The notes under the pieces: model-generated
What the model saw: the letters and a program-made list of their open reading frames with translations, nothing else
Told to the model about the DNA's origin: nothing
Database searches by the model: none
Program-made: the position numbers and the translations under genes
Assembly: GCA_018662305.1 (NCBI GenBank)
Contig: JABJGI010000057.1
Location: 1-47,643 of the forward strand
DNA: 47,643 bases
DNA from: Porticoccaceae bacterium
GTDB lineage: Bacteria; Pseudomonadota; Gammaproteobacteria; Pseudomonadales; GM7GCV1
Reading direction: 5' to 3'
Part shown: piece by piece, positions 37,620 through 45,713 of the stretch
Layout of the letters: each line of letters opens with the position of its first letter
Position numbering within the stretch: position 1 is the first letter of the stretch

Positions 37620-37683
37620 GGGCAGACTAGCCCCCTCTAACTAAGTTAGACATTTATTCATCCACTCTAGGTTGGAGTTATCC

Positions 37684-38487
37684 ATGTTGAGAATTGCCAT
37701 CGCGGGAGCGGCCGGAAGAATGGGCCGCACGTTGACCGAGACTGTTCAGCAAAATGAAGGCTGCCTTTTGGTTGCAGCCACCGATCGTGCCGGTAGTTCA
37801 GTGATTGGCGCTGATGCTGGTGAGCTGGCCGGACTAGGTCCACTTGGCATTGAGGTTAAAGCATCTTTACCCGCCGAAGCGGATCAGTTTGATCTCCTTA
37901 TCGATTTCACTACACCCGAAAATACTCTTAGCAATCTAGCCCACTGTGCCGAGCTGGGTGTGCCCATGGTTGTCGGAACAACTGGATTAAGCGCAGAGCA
38001 AACTGACCAATTGAAAAGCTATGCTGAAACAATTCCGCTGTGCTTTGCAGCAAATTACAGCACCGGAGTTACTCTTTGCCTGCAGTTGGCTCAGCAAGCA
38101 GCAAAGGTATTGGCAGAAGACTCTGATATCGAAATTACTGAGGCACATCACCGCCATAAAGTGGATGCGCCGTCTGGAACAGCGCTGGCTTTGGGTAATG
38201 CGATTGCCGAATCCTTAGGCCAAAGTTCTGAAGAAAGCTTTGTGCTGTCGCGCGAAGGCATTACCGGCGCTCGTGAAAAGGGAAAAATCGGCTTTTCTGT
38301 AATTCGAGGCGGCGACATCGTAGGTGATCACAGCGTCATTTTTGCAGCGGACGGAGAGCGAGTAGAAATCACGCACAAAGCCTCCAGTCGAATGTCATTC
38401 GCACGAGGTGCGGTTCGCGCTGCACAATGGCTATCAGACCAACCCGTTGGCCTCTATGACATGAGGGATGTGCTGGGGTTGAGCTAG
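37684..38487 (+). CDS. dapB: 4-hydroxy-tetrahydrodipicolinate reductase
   Basis: DapB catalyses the NAD(P)H-dependent second committed step of the diaminopimelate/lysine pathway. The 267-aa product shows the Rossmann motif [33 protein letters not shown], and the catalytic [18 protein letters not shown] (His-His and Lys). The ATG at 37684 has a GGAG ribosome site 6 nt upstream; the ORF-track TTG at 37672 adds four residues and overlaps that site. In most gammaproteobacteria carA follows directly; here it is 7.3 kb away. Confidence 0.97.
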   Translation: MLRIAIAGAAGRMGRTLTETVQQNEGCLLVAATDRAGSSVIGADAGELAGLGPLGIEVKASLPAEADQFDLLIDFTTPENTLSNLAHCAELGVPMVVGTTGLSAEQTDQLKSYAETIPLCFAANYSTGVTLCLQLAQQAAKVLAEDSDIEITEAHHRHKVDAPSGTALALGNAIAESLGQSSEESFVLSREGITGAREKGKIGFSVIRGGDIVGDHSVIFAADGERVEITHKASSRMSFARGAVRAAQWLSDQPVGLYDMRDVLGLS

Positions 38488-38507
38488 TCCTTCTAGCAGA
38501 GACTAGC
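38483..38507. repeat. Inverted repeat between convergent dapB and endonuclease-family genes
   Basis: GCTAGTC (38483-38489) and GACTAGC (38501-38507) form a 7-bp stem spanning both stop codons. No T tract follows, so a terminator role is uncertain. Confidence 0.45.
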
Positions 38508-39416
38508 CGAGCTCTCATTTAGGATTTCACAGTCGCCCTCGCTTACCAACGGCCTCTGATCAAATAGTTGCGGCGATCTTAAACTGACTTTGATGGGATG
38601 ATGATCAGAGGGCCAGACACCCTCATATCTCTTGTTTAGCCGAATAGTTTCTCCTTCCTGATGAAACCCGGAAAACAATACGTGGTCTATGGCGGGAAAG
38701 AGGTTTAGCCCTCTTTTAAAGTGGAAAGTAGGGCCATCCCGATCCGCCAGAGTTAGGCCGGCGTCTTCAAGAATATCAATGGTTTTAAACCAACTAACCG
38801 CGTTGAAGTCACCTAAAACTATGACGGGCTCTGACGACTCCATCCATGGCCCGATTCTTTCGGAAACTAGTTCTGCTGCACCGTGGCGGTTGATCTTACT
38901 ACTGTGGTCAAAATGTACGTTAACAACTCGAATACTCTTTCCTGTAGAGATGTTTAGTAACTGAACCCAGCTGGCAAACTGAGGAAAACTTTGATCCCAA
39001 GGGCGCGAGTAGATTTGGTCTGGTGTGTCGGAAAAATAGAAAAACCCCTGCTGCAGGAGCGCAAATTGTTCCCGTCGATAGAAGATAGGTTGAGTGTCGG
39101 GATAAATGGCTGGATCTCCAACAGCTCCGGCAGAGTATTGAGCAGCATTCTCTCTTAGCCACTGCAGTTGGATATTCTCTCCCTGCTCACCCCGGCCTCT
39201 CCAGGTTTCTACCTCCTGAAACCCAATAATGTCAGCATCTAACTCATTGAGTGCAGCCAGTACCGCATTTTTTCTGCCGTCCCAAGGTAATACTGGGCGA
39301 CGTTCGGAGATGTAGTGAAGGTTAAAAGAACCAACGGAAAGATCCATTGAAGTCTCTGCTTGGCCAAGGCTGCAAACCGAGTATAGGCAAAGCATTAATC
39401 CAACGAGAGGTTTCAT
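38493..39416 (-). CDS. Exported endonuclease/exonuclease/phosphatase-family protein
   Basis: A 307-aa DNase I-like (EEP) fold protein with a signal peptide (MKPLVGLMLCLYSVCSLGQA). Family motifs in order: SVGSFNLHYIS (Asn metal site), ADIIGFQEVE (catalytic Glu), RVVNVHFDH, VIVLGDFNAVSW (Asp/Asn), and PSDHHPIKVSL (catalytic Asp-His). Substrate cannot be told from sequence: nucleases, sphingomyelinases and inositol phosphatases share these motifs. It is probably periplasmic or secreted. It is convergent with dapB by 5 bp and follows the AEC transporter gene on the same strand with a 27-bp gap, so they may be co-transcribed. Confidence 0.85.
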   Translation of the reverse strand: MKPLVGLMLCLYSVCSLGQAETSMDLSVGSFNLHYISERRPVLPWDGRKNAVLAALNELDADIIGFQEVETWRGRGEQGENIQLQWLRENAAQYSAGAVGDPAIYPDTQPIFYRREQFALLQQGFFYFSDTPDQIYSRPWDQSFPQFASWVQLLNISTGKSIRVVNVHFDHSSKINRHGAAELVSERIGPWMESSEPVIVLGDFNAVSWFKTIDILEDAGLTLADRDGPTFHFKRGLNLFPAIDHVLFSGFHQEGETIRLNKRYEGVWPSDHHPIKVSLRSPQLFDQRPLVSEGDCEILNESSASLC

Positions 39417-39443
39417 GATTGGCTCACATCTTTGCTGGGTTCG

Positions 39444-40355
39444 TCAGTTAATTAGGAAAAGGTAGACCAAGGGCAACCATATTAGTGCCAGCAGCGTCCC
39501 GAATCCAAGTACGCTTGCGGTAAATTTGGGCGCAATGTTGTGTGAAGCAAGTAAAACTGCGCCGGTAACCATGGGTGGAGTCGCACTCTGAAAAACACTG
39601 GCTTGGAAAACGGAGGGAGAGATGGAAAGAAAATACCCCAGAAAGCCTATCATTGTGGGAAGCAGCAGCATCTTGATTCCTATGCCCGCCGCTAGTGGAG
39701 TGATATGACGCTGATCCACTTTGAAGCTAAATTGCATACCAATGCTCAGCATCGTCAGTGGAATTAGTGTCAGAGCCATGAGTTCTAAAACCGGTTCAAC
39801 CGGTGCGAGTGCGTCTTCGCTGAGAAATAAGGCGATTATTAGCGCGATAAAGGGTGGAAAGAGTAGTACGTTTTTAAGAATCGTTTTTATACTGAGCCCA
39901 CCAGCTCCGCTGTAGACGGCCACTACTACGGCTGCGTAGGTTGTCACAGCGATAAAGGTGCCCAGCTGGTCATACAAGGCAGCGATGGCAAGATGCTCCA
40001 GTCCAAACAGAGACTTAACCATGGGTACTCCGAGAAATCCCGTATTTCCCAGTGCACAAAGAACCAGTAATGCACCTTCTATTTCTCGGGGCCAGCGCAT
40101 CAGTCTGGAAAGGCAAAGAACGCTGAGGGCTGCGAAGAGCACGCAAAGCCAGGGAGATAGGATGGCAAAATACAGTCCGCTCTCAATATTGAGTTTGGGT
40201 ACTGAAAGGATAATTACCGCGGGGAAAATTAGCCGAATGGCCGCCAGATTTATCTGGTGAGGTATGCGCCTCAAATTTAAGCCAGTCTTTTTGATGGAAT
40301 AACCCAGGAAAAAGAAAACCAGGATGGGGGCGAGATTGATTAGCGTGTTGGGCAT
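39444..40355 (-). CDS. AEC-family transporter
   Basis: A 303-aa auxin efflux carrier (AEC) family permease with eight to ten hydrophobic helices in two halves. Typical features are the N-terminal LAPILVFFFLGYSIKKTGL, CALGNTGFLGVPMVKSLFG in the first half (the Asn/Gly-rich transporter crossover) and TPPMVTGAVLLASHN in the second. Bacterial members export or import small organic acids such as malate or malonate; the substrate here is unknown. Nothing in the sequence links it to PHA metabolism beyond its position. Confidence 0.9.
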   Translation of the reverse strand: MPNTLINLAPILVFFFLGYSIKKTGLNLRRIPHQINLAAIRLIFPAVIILSVPKLNIESGLYFAILSPWLCVLFAALSVLCLSRLMRWPREIEGALLVLCALGNTGFLGVPMVKSLFGLEHLAIAALYDQLGTFIAVTTYAAVVVAVYSGAGGLSIKTILKNVLLFPPFIALIIALFLSEDALAPVEPVLELMALTLIPLTMLSIGMQFSFKVDQRHITPLAAGIGIKMLLLPTMIGFLGYFLSISPSVFQASVFQSATPPMVTGAVLLASHNIAPKFTASVLGFGTLLALIWLPLVYLFLIN

Positions 40356-40369
40356 TGCTTTATGTTGAG

Positions 40370-40404
40370 TCTCAAGAAATAGAAAACCCCGCTGTGCGGG
40401 GTTT
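40370..40404 (-). terminator. Intrinsic terminator after the lysR gene
   Basis: On the minus strand AAACCCCGC-ACA-GCGGGGTTT is followed by TTCTATTTCTT. It lies 117 nt downstream of the lysR stop and ahead of the AEC gene, so it separates the two. The rest of the 165-bp gap holds nothing clear. Confidence 0.85.
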
Positions 40405-40520
40405 AAGGCTGAAATTATCTAGCCGCGTCAGACCTCTATATTATCAAGCTTCTCACTTTTCTGAATAAACTTTGACTGGCGAGCATAGCTATGCAGCAAA
40501 GGTTCCGTTTATCTCTTTGG

Positions 40521-41474
40521 TTAGGATTGACCAGCAATGATGAGCTCTTTCGCTATATCCTGAATGAGGCGCCTCATCCATTTATGGCCAGAGTTATGTT
40601 GGAGTAAAGGGCTCCAAGCGATTTTGAGTTCCATTTCGGCGATTGAAAAGGGTGGTGGAAAAATTCGGAATGCTTTTTCTGTATACAGATTTTTTATAGC
40701 CATAGAGGGGACAGTGGCGATTAGATCTTCCTCTAGCGCAAGGTGAATGGCCGCATGATAGTGTCTGGTAAAGACGCGTATATTCCTTTTGTATCCGTGC
40801 TTTGCCAATTCCTGATCTACCCAACCAAGTTTAGCGACATCCAGAGGGTTTACGCCGACGCCGACGCCCATGCCTGTTTTTGATACCCAGACATGTTTGC
40901 CGGAAAGATAGTTGTCCAATGTGAAGTTGTCTGCGATGGGATTTGATGCCAGAAGCACACAGCTGAAGTCATCCTTCCAGACGGTGCCTTGATGAAAAGA
41001 CATAGGCATATCGTCGAACCGGTTAATCACCATATCCACCTTGCCCAGCTCAACATCTCTAAAGGTGACGTCACTGGGTGTCAGAATGTCGAGAATAACT
41101 CCAGGTGCATTGTTGCGTAGGTGAGACAAAAGTCTAGGCATTAGCGTCAGTTCAGCGTAATCGCTGGCCATAATCCGAAATACTCGCTCGCTGGTTTTGG
41201 CGTAGAAGTCTGTGCTCGGCTCTACCGCTTTCTCGATATTGGTCAATATTTCCCGTAGTTGAGGTTCCAGTTCCAGAGCGCGCTCGGTGGGAACCATTCC
41301 CTCGCTGGTACGAATAAGTAGGGGGTCGCTGAAAAGATCTCGCAGTCGCTTCAACCCGCTACTGAGAGCAGGTTGACTCATGCTTAGTTTCTGGGCGGCC
41401 CGGGTAACATTCCTCTCCCTCAAAAGCGCATCGAGGTAGACCAACAGATTTAGATCAACTTGGGACAGGTTCAT
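40521..41474 (-). CDS. LysR-family transcriptional regulator
   Basis: A 317-aa LysR regulator. The N-terminal winged helix-turn-helix is clear (DALLRERNVTRAAQKLSMSQPALSSGLKRLR, landmark only), with PLLIRTSEGMVPTERA typical of the NodD/LinR-like subgroup. The C-terminal co-inducer domain follows (RVFRIMASDYAELTLMPRLL). The ligand is unknown. It is divergent from phaC across a 237-bp gap, so phaC may be a target. In that gap ATTACT...AGTAAAT (41496-41516), just upstream of its own start, is a possible autoregulatory site. Confidence 0.93.
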   Translation of the reverse strand: MNLSQVDLNLLVYLDALLRERNVTRAAQKLSMSQPALSSGLKRLRDLFSDPLLIRTSEGMVPTERALELEPQLREILTNIEKAVEPSTDFYAKTSERVFRIMASDYAELTLMPRLLSHLRNNAPGVILDILTPSDVTFRDVELGKVDMVINRFDDMPMSFHQGTVWKDDFSCVLLASNPIADNFTLDNYLSGKHVWVSKTGMGVGVGVNPLDVAKLGWVDQELAKHGYKRNIRVFTRHYHAAIHLALEEDLIATVPSMAIKNLYTEKAFRIFPPPFSIAEMELKIAWSPLLQHNSGHKWMRRLIQDIAKELIIAGQS

Positions 41475-41616
41475 GAGTGGCCTTTCTATGAAGATATTAC
41501 TTATTTGTACAGTAAATAATACTCGAGATAAATATCTACCCTGTCTATTTTGTTTTCATTCTGGTTAGGTTTGAGCCCGCTTGGTCAATTTGTCGAGGCC
41601 AGAGCGAATAACTGAG

Positions 41617-41631
41617 TTGTTCAGTGCACAA
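41617..41631. promoter_or_regulatory. Candidate PhaR operator 1 upstream of phaC
   Basis: TTGTTC-AGT-GCACAA, one mismatch from the palindrome TTGTGC-N3-GCACAA seen at the phasin promoter. It contains GCACAA (41626-41631), 81 bp before the phaC start. Confidence 0.6.
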
Positions 41632-41638
41632 AAATCTA

Positions 41639-41654
41639 TTGTGCGGTTGCTCAA
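41639..41654. promoter_or_regulatory. Candidate PhaR operator 2 upstream of phaC
   Basis: TTGTGC-GGTT-GCTCAA: a perfect left half, a 4-nt spacer and a right half with one mismatch. PhaR sites of other bacteria are known to allow 3-4 nt between TGC and GCA. Confidence 0.5.
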
Positions 41655-41711
41655 TCATCGGTAGTCATTTACCATTTGCGCTCTTGTATTACTGCCAACC
41701 GAGAAGTTTTC

Positions 41712-43538
41712 ATGTCCTCAAAATCTGACGCGTCTGACTCAGCTGCTCAATCCAGTTCTGATGCTCCCGAGGCTGCTGAATGGGCTCAGAATCTCAATCA
41801 AGCTAGTCAGCAGATGTTTCGAACTGTTATGGAAAAGCACACAGAAATGCTCTCTTCAAGTTCAATGGATCCCTTCAATATAGGCAGTGCCTATTACGAT
41901 GCCATGATGAGCCTTTGGCGCAATCCAGCGGCGGCTATCGATGCTCAGAAGCAGTACTTTGCTGATTCTCTAAAACTTTGGCAGTACACAACATCGCGCC
42001 TGATGGGTGCACCGGACGGAGATGAGTCTCAAGACCCTGTTATCGAGCCGCAAAAAGGCGATAACCGGTGGCGTGATGAGGACTGGAGCCAAAATATAGT
42101 ATTTGACTATATTAAGCAGTCTTACCTGCTTTCCGCTCGATGTATTGAAGACACCATTGAGGGTGTAGAAGATTTGCCGGACAACGACCAAAAGCGTCTG
42201 AGCTTCTTCACCAAACAGTTTATCGACGCAATGGCGCCGACAAATTATCCCACGACAAATCCTGAAGTGGTTCGGGCGACTCTTGAAAATAGAGGAGAGA
42301 ATCTTGTTTCGGGTTTGCAAAATTTTGTCCGGGATATGGAAGAGGGAGATGGTCAACTACGTATCGCGATGACCGATCCCGACGCTTTCAAACTAGGCGA
42401 AAATGTAGCGACAACACCGGGCAAGGTGGTCTTTCAAAACCAAATGTTCCAGTTGTTGCAATATTCCCCCTCGACTGATGAAGTATTAAAGCGACCACTT
42501 TTAATAGTGCCGCCCTGGATCAACAAATTTTACATTCTCGATCTTCAAGAAAAAAATTCGATGATCAAGTGGTTGGTTGATCAAGGCCATACGGTTTTTG
42601 TGGTTTCCTGGTTTAATCCTACTGAAGAAACTGAGCAGGATATTGAGTTCGAAAATTATATGCTCGATGGAATCTACGCCGCGATGGATGCGGTGGAAAA
42701 GGCTACGGGTGAATCAGATCTAAATATTGTCGGCTACTGCATTGGCGGTACTCTTTTGGCATCTACGCTCGCGCATATGGCCGAGAAAGAGGATGATCGT
42801 GTAAAAAGCGCGACCTTTTTCACAGCACTTATCGACTTTTCAGATGCCGGTGACCTGAGTGTGTTTATTGATGACGCCCAGATCTCCCAACTCGAAGAGA
42901 GTATGGGGGAATCCGGCTATTTGAATGGCAAGAGTATGTCCTCAGCATTCAATATGCTCCGCTCAAATGACCTGATCTGGTCCTTCTATATAAATAACTA
43001 TCTGCTGGGCAAGGATCCAACGGTTTTTGACCTACTTTATTGGAATTCTGATTCCACCAATATGCCGGCGAAAATGCACAGTTTTTACCTGCGCAATATG
43101 TATCTTGAAAACAATCTCTGTGTCCCAGGCGGAGTAACGCTGGATGACGTGGCCATTGATGTCAGCAAGATCGAAGTTCCTTCTTACTTTATTTCAGCTA
43201 AGGAAGATCATATTGCGCCTTGGAAATCCACCTATGACGGGGCCAAGCTGCTAGGAGGTAAGGTCCGATTTGTTTTGGGTGGTTCCGGACATATCGCCGG
43301 CATCGTTAATCCTCCGGTTAAAAACAAATATGGCTATTGGGTTGGCCCACAGAAGTTGCCGGAAAATGCAGAAGATTGGTTTGAAAAAACTAAACAGCAT
43401 GAAGGCTCCTGGTGGGGCGATTGGCACAACTGGCTGACCAAACAGGACTCTGAAAAAGTTTCTGCGCGACAGCCGGGTGATGGCAAGTTGAAAGCGATAG
43501 AAGATGCTCCAGGTACCTATGTGACCAAAAGAATATAG
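41712..43538 (+). CDS. phaC: Class I poly(3-hydroxyalkanoate) synthase
   Basis: PhaC polymerises 3-hydroxyacyl-CoA into PHA on the granule surface. The 608-aa product has an N-terminal domain (~1-220) and an alpha/beta-hydrolase domain with the lipase-like box GYCIGG (nucleophilic Cys ~343), Asp in SAKEDHIAPW (~499) and His in GGSGHIAGIVNPP (~526), the full catalytic triad. HTVFVVSWFNP and the C-terminal GSWWGDWHNWL are typical of class I. Length and the absence of a neighbouring phaE support class I. The ORF-track start at 41676 is a TTG; the ATG at 41712 has a GAGAAG ribosome site. Two candidate PhaR operators lie upstream. Confidence 0.96.
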   Translation: MSSKSDASDSAAQSSSDAPEAAEWAQNLNQASQQMFRTVMEKHTEMLSSSSMDPFNIGSAYYDAMMSLWRNPAAAIDAQKQYFADSLKLWQYTTSRLMGAPDGDESQDPVIEPQKGDNRWRDEDWSQNIVFDYIKQSYLLSARCIEDTIEGVEDLPDNDQKRLSFFTKQFIDAMAPTNYPTTNPEVVRATLENRGENLVSGLQNFVRDMEEGDGQLRIAMTDPDAFKLGENVATTPGKVVFQNQMFQLLQYSPSTDEVLKRPLLIVPPWINKFYILDLQEKNSMIKWLVDQGHTVFVVSWFNPTEETEQDIEFENYMLDGIYAAMDAVEKATGESDLNIVGYCIGGTLLASTLAHMAEKEDDRVKSATFFTALIDFSDAGDLSVFIDDAQISQLEESMGESGYLNGKSMSSAFNMLRSNDLIWSFYINNYLLGKDPTVFDLLYWNSDSTNMPAKMHSFYLRNMYLENNLCVPGGVTLDDVAIDVSKIEVPSYFISAKEDHIAPWKSTYDGAKLLGGKVRFVLGGSGHIAGIVNPPVKNKYGYWVGPQKLPENAEDWFEKTKQHEGSWWGDWHNWLTKQDSEKVSARQPGDGKLKAIEDAPGTYVTKRI

Positions 43539-43578
43539 CGAGCAGAATTTTCAGATTAGCCCCTGAGGCGAGAAAAAT

Positions 43579-44055
43579 ATGAGTGATATCAGAATTATCA
43601 AGAAGTATCAGAATCGGTGTCTTTACGATACTAGTCTGAGCAAGTACATCAGTTTGACCGATCTAAAAGAGTTGGTATTCAAGCAAGAGCCTTTTGAAGT
43701 TCGTGAAGTAAAGACAGATAAGGATATTACTCGGCAAGTGTTGCTTCAGATTATTTCGGAAGAAGAGAACGAAGGCGATCCACTTTTTACAACTGATGTT
43801 CTGATGAAATTTATACGCATGTACAGCGATTCTACTCAGGGCGCTTTTAGCAGTTATATGGAACACAGCTTGGGTTACTTCGACGCTCAATCGCGACAGT
43901 TTATGGATACGCTAAAAGACTCCAATGATCTCAATCCACTAAACATCTGGACAGATATTGCCAAAAAGAACATGGACTACTGGCAGGACGCTCAAAAAAA
44001 TATGATGAAAGCTGCAGGCGTGCAAGCCAGTTCCTCTAGTAAAGCCAAAAAGTAA
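43579..44055 (+). CDS. phaR: PHA synthesis repressor PhaR
   Basis: A 158-aa PhaR. The N-terminal DNA-binding PHB/PHA accumulation regulator domain reads IIKKYQNRCLYDTSLSKYISLTDLKELV (~5-32; landmark), where most relatives have NRRLYDT, so Cys replaces one Arg. A second domain (VLLQIISEEE..., DVLMKFIRMYSDSTQGAFSSYMEHSL) follows and resembles the PHB-binding region. Family knowledge: PhaR binds both PHA granules and phasin promoters, and lets go of DNA when polymer appears. It lies between phaC and phaB, 40 and 48 bp from each, and likely in one transcript. Confidence 0.94.
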   Translation: MSDIRIIKKYQNRCLYDTSLSKYISLTDLKELVFKQEPFEVREVKTDKDITRQVLLQIISEEENEGDPLFTTDVLMKFIRMYSDSTQGAFSSYMEHSLGYFDAQSRQFMDTLKDSNDLNPLNIWTDIAKKNMDYWQDAQKNMMKAAGVQASSSSKAKK

Positions 44056-44103
44056 TAGCTTTCTAATTCTAATCACACAATCAACTTAAATACGGACTAT
44101 CTG

Positions 44104-44847
44104 ATGTCAAAAAAAATTGCCTTGGTTACTGGTGGTATCGGCGGAATCGGTACCGAGATTTGTAAATCGCTTTATCAGCAGGGGCGGACCGTTGTGGCTG
44201 GTCATTTGCCTCAAGAGCAGGAGCTTGCAGAGAAGTGGCAAGCCGAGCATAAAGAGCAGGGATTTGAGTTCGAATTAGCTGCAGGCAATATTTCAGATTT
44301 CGACGCCACTGGCGAAATGCTTTCAGAAATCGCAAATCGCGTGGGGCCACTTTCTATCGTGGTTAACTGTGCTGGCATAACCCGCGACGCGTTTTTGAAG
44401 AAGATGCCCAAAGAAGATTGGGAAGCCGTTATTAATACCAATTTGAATAGCCTGTTTAACGTCTGTCGACAGATTGTAGAACCTATGGGTGATTCTGGTT
44501 GGGGACGCATCGTAAACATTTCATCGGTGAACGGCCAAAAAGGTCAGTTCGGTCAAACCAACTACTCTGCAGCAAAAGCTGGCGTGCATGGTTTCTCTAT
44601 GGCTCTTGCCCAAGAGATGGCGCGCAAAGGTGTGACTGTGAATTCGCTCTCACCAGGATATGTTGAAACAAGAATGACGGCCGCGGTGCCAGAGGAAATA
44701 CGCGAACAGATTATCGCTCAGGTTCCCGTCGGACGTATGGCGCAGCCGGCAGAAATAGGCAGCGCGGTGGCATTCCTTTGCGCTGATGAATCCTCCTATA
44801 TTACCGGCATTAATCTGCCCGTTAACGGTGGCCTCTACATGAGCTAA
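44104..44847 (+). CDS. phaB: Acetoacetyl-CoA reductase
   Basis: PhaB reduces acetoacetyl-CoA to (R)-3-hydroxybutyryl-CoA with NADPH, supplying PhaC. The 247-aa short-chain dehydrogenase shows the cofactor motif TGGIGGIGTEI (~9-19), NCAGITRD, the catalytic Ser in NISSVNGQKGQFGQTNYSAAKAG with Tyr-x3-Lys (YSAAK), and the C-terminal ITGINLPVNGGLYMS. ITRD and NGQKGQFGQTNYSAAKAG distinguish PhaB from FabG paralogues. No thiolase gene (phaA) is present in this cluster, so that step must be encoded elsewhere. Confidence 0.95.
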   Translation: MSKKIALVTGGIGGIGTEICKSLYQQGRTVVAGHLPQEQELAEKWQAEHKEQGFEFELAAGNISDFDATGEMLSEIANRVGPLSIVVNCAGITRDAFLKKMPKEDWEAVINTNLNSLFNVCRQIVEPMGDSGWGRIVNISSVNGQKGQFGQTNYSAAKAGVHGFSMALAQEMARKGVTVNSLSPGYVETRMTAAVPEEIREQIIAQVPVGRMAQPAEIGSAVAFLCADESSYITGINLPVNGGLYMS

Positions 44848-44873
44848 TGCTTTGTAAGCCTTTGATTTAAAAG

Positions 44874-44899
44874 TGCCTAGCTAATGCTGGGCATTTTTT
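44874..44899 (+). terminator. Intrinsic terminator after phaB
   Basis: TGCCTAGC-TAAT-GCTGGGCA (one G-U pair in the RNA) followed by six T residues, 26 bp after the phaB stop. Confidence 0.82.
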
Positions 44900-44910
44900 C
44901 GAGTAATTAT

Positions 44911-44925
44911 TTGTGCTCTGCACAA
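44911..44925. promoter_or_regulatory. Candidate PhaR operator, distal site at the phasin promoter
   Basis: Perfect palindrome TTGTGC-TCT-GCACAA, ending 8 bp before the -35 hexamer. It contains the TGC-N3-GCA core known for PhaR sites in Paracoccus and Rhodobacter. Confidence 0.72.
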
Positions 44926-44933
44926 AAAAATCG

Positions 44934-44963
44934 TTGACAGGGCCTTGAAGAGCGAATTAATAT
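44934..44963 (+). promoter_or_regulatory. Sigma-70 promoter of the phasin gene
   Basis: TTGACA (perfect -35, 44934-44939), 18-nt spacer, TAATAT (44958-44963, 4/6). The start site would be near 44970, right at the second operator, giving a ~100-nt untranslated leader. Confidence 0.7.
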
Positions 44964-44970
44964 ACCCATA

Positions 44971-44985
44971 TAGTGCAGTGCACAA
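44971..44985. promoter_or_regulatory. Candidate PhaR operator, proximal site at the phasin promoter
   Basis: TAGTGC-AGT-GCACAA, one mismatch from the perfect site 60 bp upstream. Its position at the expected transcription start suits a repressor. Confidence 0.7.
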
Positions 44986-45074
44986 AGAGTTAAAGCCTAG
45001 CTAATTCCTTGTGTAGGGCTAAATAGTATTTGAATACATCGGTCTCATAGAGATCGCAAAATTGGAGAAATATC

Positions 45075-45458
45075 ATGCAAACAGAAATTTTTAATTCAGT
45101 AAGTGGTTACGGTAAAGACGCCATTTCTGCGGCCAAAGAGCTAGTAGAAATTAACAGCCGTCTTATGAGCAAAGTTCTTGAAAGCCAAATCAGCTTGGCT
45201 AACCTTTATGTTGAAGGTTCTGAGAAGCAGCTCGAAGTTGCTAAAGGTTCTACCGACCCTAAAGAATTCATCGCTGGGCAAACTGCTTTGGTTGAAGAGT
45301 TCACTGGTAAACTGACTGAAGCTGCTCAAGCTAACGCTGCGGTTGCTCAAGGAGTATCTGAAGAACTGAAGACATGGTTCGAAAAAGGCGTTGAGAAAGG
45401 CGTAAAGACTGCTGACGAAGCTGTTCAAGAAGCAGTTAAAGTAGCAACTGCAGCTTAA
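45075..45458 (+). CDS. Phasin family protein (granule coat)
   Basis: A 127-aa phasin_2-type protein, almost entirely helical and without Cys or signal peptide. The segment NSVSGYGKDAISAAKELVEINSRLMSKVLESQ (landmark) carries the family pattern, followed by amphipathic helices (QISLANLYVEGSEKQLEVAKGS, FTGKLTEAAQANAAVAQGVSEEL) and an Ala/Lys-rich tail. Phasins coat PHA granules and control their number and size; they are the main PhaR target. It has its own promoter with two candidate operators and a strong terminator, as expected for a highly and separately regulated product. Codon choice (GCT, GGT, GAA) also suggests strong expression. Confidence 0.92.
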   Translation: MQTEIFNSVSGYGKDAISAAKELVEINSRLMSKVLESQISLANLYVEGSEKQLEVAKGSTDPKEFIAGQTALVEEFTGKLTEAAQANAAVAQGVSEELKTWFEKGVEKGVKTADEAVQEAVKVATAA

Positions 45459-45493
45459 TACGCGCTAAAGAAATTTACGGTTTTAGCCGTATG

Positions 45494-45525
45494 AAAAAAA
45501 AGCCCGGGTTATCCGGGCTTTTTTT
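45494..45525 (+). terminator. Intrinsic terminator after the phasin gene
   Basis: AAAAAAAGCCCGG-GTTAT-CCGGGCTTTTTTT: strong GC stem with A/T flanks, 36 bp after the phasin stop. Confidence 0.93.
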
Positions 45526-45546
45526 GTGTCTGAGAGTTAATTCCGA

Positions 45547-45576
45547 TAGACAGCCGGAGACGCACTTCTCTATAAT
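45547..45576 (+). promoter_or_regulatory. Sigma-70 promoter of carAB
   Basis: TAGACA (5/6, 45547-45552), 18-nt spacer, TATAAT (perfect, 45571-45576). Transcription would start near 45583, leaving a leader of about 185 nt before carA. Confidence 0.75.
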
Positions 45577-45626
45577 ATCCGTCTAGCAGTAGCGCACTAG
45601 TTTTTCCTAAATAATATGGAAAAAGC

Positions 45627-45713
45627 GTGAAGCTAGCTTGGCAGATTCATCGGTACGCGAGGCGAGGCGCAAAGTTTCTCCTCGCTTTTTTACGGCCTAA
45701 ATTCCGCCTCTAG
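45627..45713 (+). CDS. Candidate carAB leader peptide (28 aa)
   Basis: A GTG-started frame with a GGAAA ribosome site 6 nt upstream encodes MKLAWQIHRYARRGAKFL..., with five Arg in 28 residues, three of them as CGG-TAC-GCG-AGG-CGA just before the terminator stem. The ORF continues through the terminator hairpin and its T run and stops at 45713, 53 nt before carA. Leader ORFs that pass through the terminator are known from E. coli pyrBI and pyrE attenuation; Arg codons suit control of carbamoyl phosphate synthesis. No direct evidence of translation. Confidence 0.45.
   Translation: MKLAWQIHRYARRGAKFLLAFLRPKFRL
45662..45691 (+). terminator. Attenuator-type terminator in the carAB leader
   Basis: GCGAGG (45662-45667) and CCTCGC (45680-45685) pair across 12 nt, followed by six T residues. 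It lies inside the leader ORF between the promoter and carA, so it can only act on carAB. GCGAGG is also present once more just upstream (45657-45662), allowing an alternative register. Confidence 0.65.
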
